From positions 1 to 45,336 of the forward strand of contig DCAZ01000018.1 of the NCBI GenBank assembly GCA_002313925.1: a DNA stretch of 45,336 nt, read 5' to 3'. A model generated the notes under the pieces. It made no database searches and was not told the DNA's origin. It saw only the letters and a program-made list of their open reading frames with translations. Within the stretch, counting starts at the first letter, position 1. Every line of letters begins with the position of its first letter. Below are positions 43,462 to 45,336 of the stretch, one piece after another. Position numbers and translations under genes: made by a program. The stretch comes from Gemmatimonadales bacterium UBA1120 (GTDB taxonomy: Bacteria > Gemmatimonadota > Gemmatimonadetes > Longimicrobiales > Gaopeijiaceae).

Positions 43462-44535
43462 TCAGCTTTGGAGCATCCGGGTGACAAGCGTCGAAGTGTA
43501 ATCAACGATCGTTACCACCTTCTCATAAGGCATACGTGTCGGTCCAATGACTCCAATTACTCCTGTAAGATCACCTGCCTGGTACTCAGAAGTCACCAGC
43601 GTGAAGTCAGCGAGTTCATTCCTATCATTCTCACCACCGATCGTGATCATAATTCGACCTCTGTGGTCGCGTTTACCCATGGTGTCTGCGAGAAGATCCC
43701 GTCTTTCAGTGAGTTCAATCAGGTTAGTTAACTGGTCACGTTCCTCGAACTCTGGTTGTGCCGCGAGGACACTCGTGTGCCCCAAAAGAATACTTGTTCT
43801 ATCCAGCTCCTGCAGATCGAAAAGTTTTGCCCCCGACTGAACAAAGATGTTCATGAACTCAGCTGCTCTGAACTCCCCCGAATGAGAATCCCGCATCCTC
43901 TCGGGAAGTGTATGGCGAATCTCTTGGAGAGTGAGCCCAGCCAGGCGCTCATTCATGGCAACTGTGACAGCAACAAGAGTTTTCTGGGGCACTTCTAGCG
44001 GTAGGTCCACATAGACCGTTCGCACGACTCCACCTCGAATCGTTGCCACGAACAGTACCCGGCTTGAAGAAACCTGTATCAGCTCGACCTTCTCTAGAAC
44101 TGCCTCTTCCAAGCGAGGAGCGATTGCTACACCGAGTTCGTTCGAGACAAAGCTCAATGCACGTGTTGCTTTCATCACAAGACGTTCGACAACGGAGGTG
44201 TTAGTTCCGTCAAGTTGGCGCCGAAGATTCGTTCTTTCCTCGCCGGTAAGTCTCTGCGGTGCCATGAGCCGGTCAACGAAAAAACGATACGCGAGGTCTG
44301 TCGGTACGCGTCCCGCAGAAGTATGAGGGTGGAAGAGATATCCCTTATCCTCAAGATCACCCATGGTACTTCGGACCGTAGCCGATGAAATGCCTAGATC
44401 AAAATTCCGAGAGACCGTTCTGCTACCAGTCGGTTCAGCGGTCTCCACATAAGTACGCACCACCGCGTCCAAAACCTGCCGCTCACGTTCAGTGAGCTCG
44501 GCACCAGTAAACTCTGCCCTTTCCAAAACAGTCAT
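43462..44535 (-). CDS. hrcA: Heat-inducible transcription repressor HrcA
   Basis: Numbered from ATG 44535, the 357-aa repressor has an N-terminal winged helix (TERERQVLDAVVRTY, SRTVSRNF, then SSATVRSTMGDLEDKGYL and HTSAGRVPT). A dimerisation/effector region follows, with GVIGPTRMPYEKVV near the C terminus. HrcA represses chaperone genes by binding CIRCE inverted repeats. The frame extends upstream to 44655, but that part overlaps hemW and is not family-like. I found no CIRCE element in the short gaps before hrcA or dnaJ. The operon promoter may be upstream of hemW, outside the window. Confidence 0.94.
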   Translation of the reverse strand: MTVLERAEFTGAELTERERQVLDAVVRTYVETAEPTGSRTVSRNFDLGISSATVRSTMGDLEDKGYLFHPHTSAGRVPTDLAYRFFVDRLMAPQRLTGEERTNLRRQLDGTNTSVVERLVMKATRALSFVSNELGVAIAPRLEEAVLEKVELIQVSSSRVLFVATIRGGVVRTVYVDLPLEVPQKTLVAVTVAMNERLAGLTLQEIRHTLPERMRDSHSGEFRAAEFMNIFVQSGAKLFDLQELDRTSILLGHTSVLAAQPEFEERDQLTNLIELTERRDLLADTMGKRDHRGRIMITIGGENDRNELADFTLVTSEYQAGDLTGVIGVIGPTRMPYEKVVTIVDYTSTLVTRMLQS

Positions 44536-44566
44536 AGTCGAAGATCGAGTGTCATTGATTCCAGCG

Positions 44567-45336
44567 TCAACCCACCGGAGCACCATCAAGCTCCAAAGTA
44601 AGTCGGTCCAGCAGAAGCCAACCCTCTGCAGTGAGGCGCACTCTTCCATCCTCAAGCACGCTCCAGCCTTCCTGTACCCAGGACTCGAGGATTACCCGCT
44701 GTGGGTCATCTAGATCCTTTAGTCGCAGCCCCGATGCTGTTCGCAGACCCAGCCACAATCGCTCTAGCGATCTAGCGGCTATATCAAGGTGCTCACCTTC
44801 CCCCCAAGTAATTCCTGTCCCTGTGGCCAAGACATTATATGCACCCCAATCTCTGACATTCCAGCGACGGTAGGATTCCGAGTAACTGTGGGCAGAGTTG
44901 CCCAAACCTAAATAAGGACTTCCATCCCAGTATGCGGAGTTATGTCTTGATTCAAACCCTGGGTGGCTGAAGCTGGAGACTTCATAATGTTGATATCCGG
45001 CAGCTCTTAATAACTCTACGGCAGTAAGGTATTCATCCCTGTATTGCCCTTCATCAACGGGGAACTCATTACCGTCTCTGACTGATCGACCTAATGGGGT
45101 GTCAGGCTCTATGCTGAGTCCGTACAAGCTGATATGTGGAACGTCTAGTTCTAACACCTTGAACAAATCAGTGCGCCAACACCGCTTTAGTCGGGACGGC
45201 AGCCCAAAGATTAGATCAACGCTGAGATTACAAATCCCTACTTCCTTTATTGCATTGACCGCCTGTACTGCGCCGTCTGGCCCGTGCAGGCGCCCCATCC
45301 AAGTGAGGGCTTTTGTATCAAAGCTTTGCACACCCA
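44567..45336 (-). CDS. hemW: HemW-type radical SAM protein, 5' end cut by window edge
   Basis: The frame is open to the right edge, and its first residues are GVQSFD, a conserved internal motif of HemW, so the apparent GTG start at 45331 is really a valine codon. The radical-SAM CxxxCxxC lies outside the window. Visible blocks include NLSVDLIFGLP, HISLYGLSIEPDTPL, AGYQHYEVSSFSHPG and GNSAHSYS, all typical of HemW/HemN-like proteins. HemW is a heme chaperone rather than a proven coproporphyrinogen oxidase. It is followed by hrcA after 31 bases, a widespread order. Confidence 0.92.
   Translation of the reverse strand, partial: GVQSFDTKALTWMGRLHGPDGAVQAVNAIKEVGICNLSVDLIFGLPSRLKRCWRTDLFKVLELDVPHISLYGLSIEPDTPLGRSVRDGNEFPVDEGQYRDEYLTAVELLRAAGYQHYEVSSFSHPGFESRHNSAYWDGSPYLGLGNSAHSYSESYRRWNVRDWGAYNVLATGTGITWGEGEHLDIAARSLERLWLGLRTASGLRLKDLDDPQRVILESWVQEGWSVLEDGRVRLTAEGWLLLDRLTLELDGAPVG

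Noticed and set aside
44536..44655. N-terminal extension of hrcA to 44655
   Set aside because: The extra 40 residues overlap the hemW end and do not resemble the HrcA family, which begins near ATG 44535.
45329..45331. GTG at 45331 as start of hemW
   Set aside because: It is the Val of the internal GVQSF motif; the gene continues beyond the window.
1..45336. CRISPR arrays, insertion sequences, prophage or attachment sites
   Set aside because: No regularly spaced repeats, transposase, integrase or phage genes were recognised.

Overview
The window looks like a chromosomal core region from a Gemmatimonadota-like bacterium. I infer this from gene content and order (hrcA-dnaJ-prmA, HIT-yqeY-Smr-dnaG, an ExbB-ExbD-ExbD-TonB operon, a type 2 isoleucyl-tRNA synthetase, several Tat-exported enzymes), not from a database search. 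TonB/ExbBD and the outer-membrane logic they imply point to a Gram-negative envelope. I see no phage, insertion sequence, CRISPR array or rRNA. One tRNA is present.

Layout. Positions 1-4310 (+ strand) carry a left-truncated ankyrin-repeat protein, a short-chain fatty acid transporter (AtoE family), a Tat-exported class V aminotransferase and a frameshifted DUF2177 membrane protein. Nearly everything after that is on the - strand. 4389-7440 is a small catabolic-looking set: aspartoacylase/AstE-like Zn hydrolase, 95-aa Tat protein, amidase, CDGSH protein. 7492-8298 holds a decayed + strand flavin-binding (pyridoxamine-phosphate-oxidase-like) gene. 8299-15818 carries YggS, IleRS, RluD, a membrane zincin, a sigma-54 response regulator and a DUF3098-like protein. 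15892-18355 is the TonB energy-transduction operon, closed by a strong hairpin. 18529-23899 is GlpQ-TilS-(hpt remnant)-FtsH-CdaA. 23986-29080 has a CAT-anticodon tRNA, FtsB, enolase, PlsC, ThiL and NnrE/NnrD. 29216-33831 has a zinc ribbon, a Minf_1886-family protein, SHMT, an MBL hydrolase, Rex and RsmA. 33908-45336 is an information-processing block: STAS, CoaD, RsmD, RecJ, coiled-coil zinc ribbon, DnaG, Smr, YqeY, HIT, PrmA, DnaJ, HrcA and the C-terminal part of HemW.

How the genes work together. Most form tightly packed, probably translationally coupled operons: eleven junctions share the 4-base overlap ATGA, GTGA or TTGA. The functions are mostly housekeeping: translation quality and tRNA modification (IleRS, TilS, RluD, RsmA, RsmD, PrmA), replication and repair (DnaG, RecJ), protein quality control (FtsH, DnaJ, HrcA), envelope and division (TonB/ExbBD, FtsB, PlsC, CdaA) and central metabolism (enolase, GlyA, ThiL, CoaD, NnrE/D, Rex).

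The least expected signal is gene decay inside this otherwise conserved region. The hpt gene between tilS and ftsH has lost its middle. A flavin-nucleotide-binding gene has an in-frame TGA and an internal deletion. A DUF2177 gene has a one-base frameshift. At the usual mutS2 place beside dnaG only the C-terminal KOW-like/Smr part remains. The IleRS carries the alternative GXHH active-site signature of a subset of type 2 enzymes.
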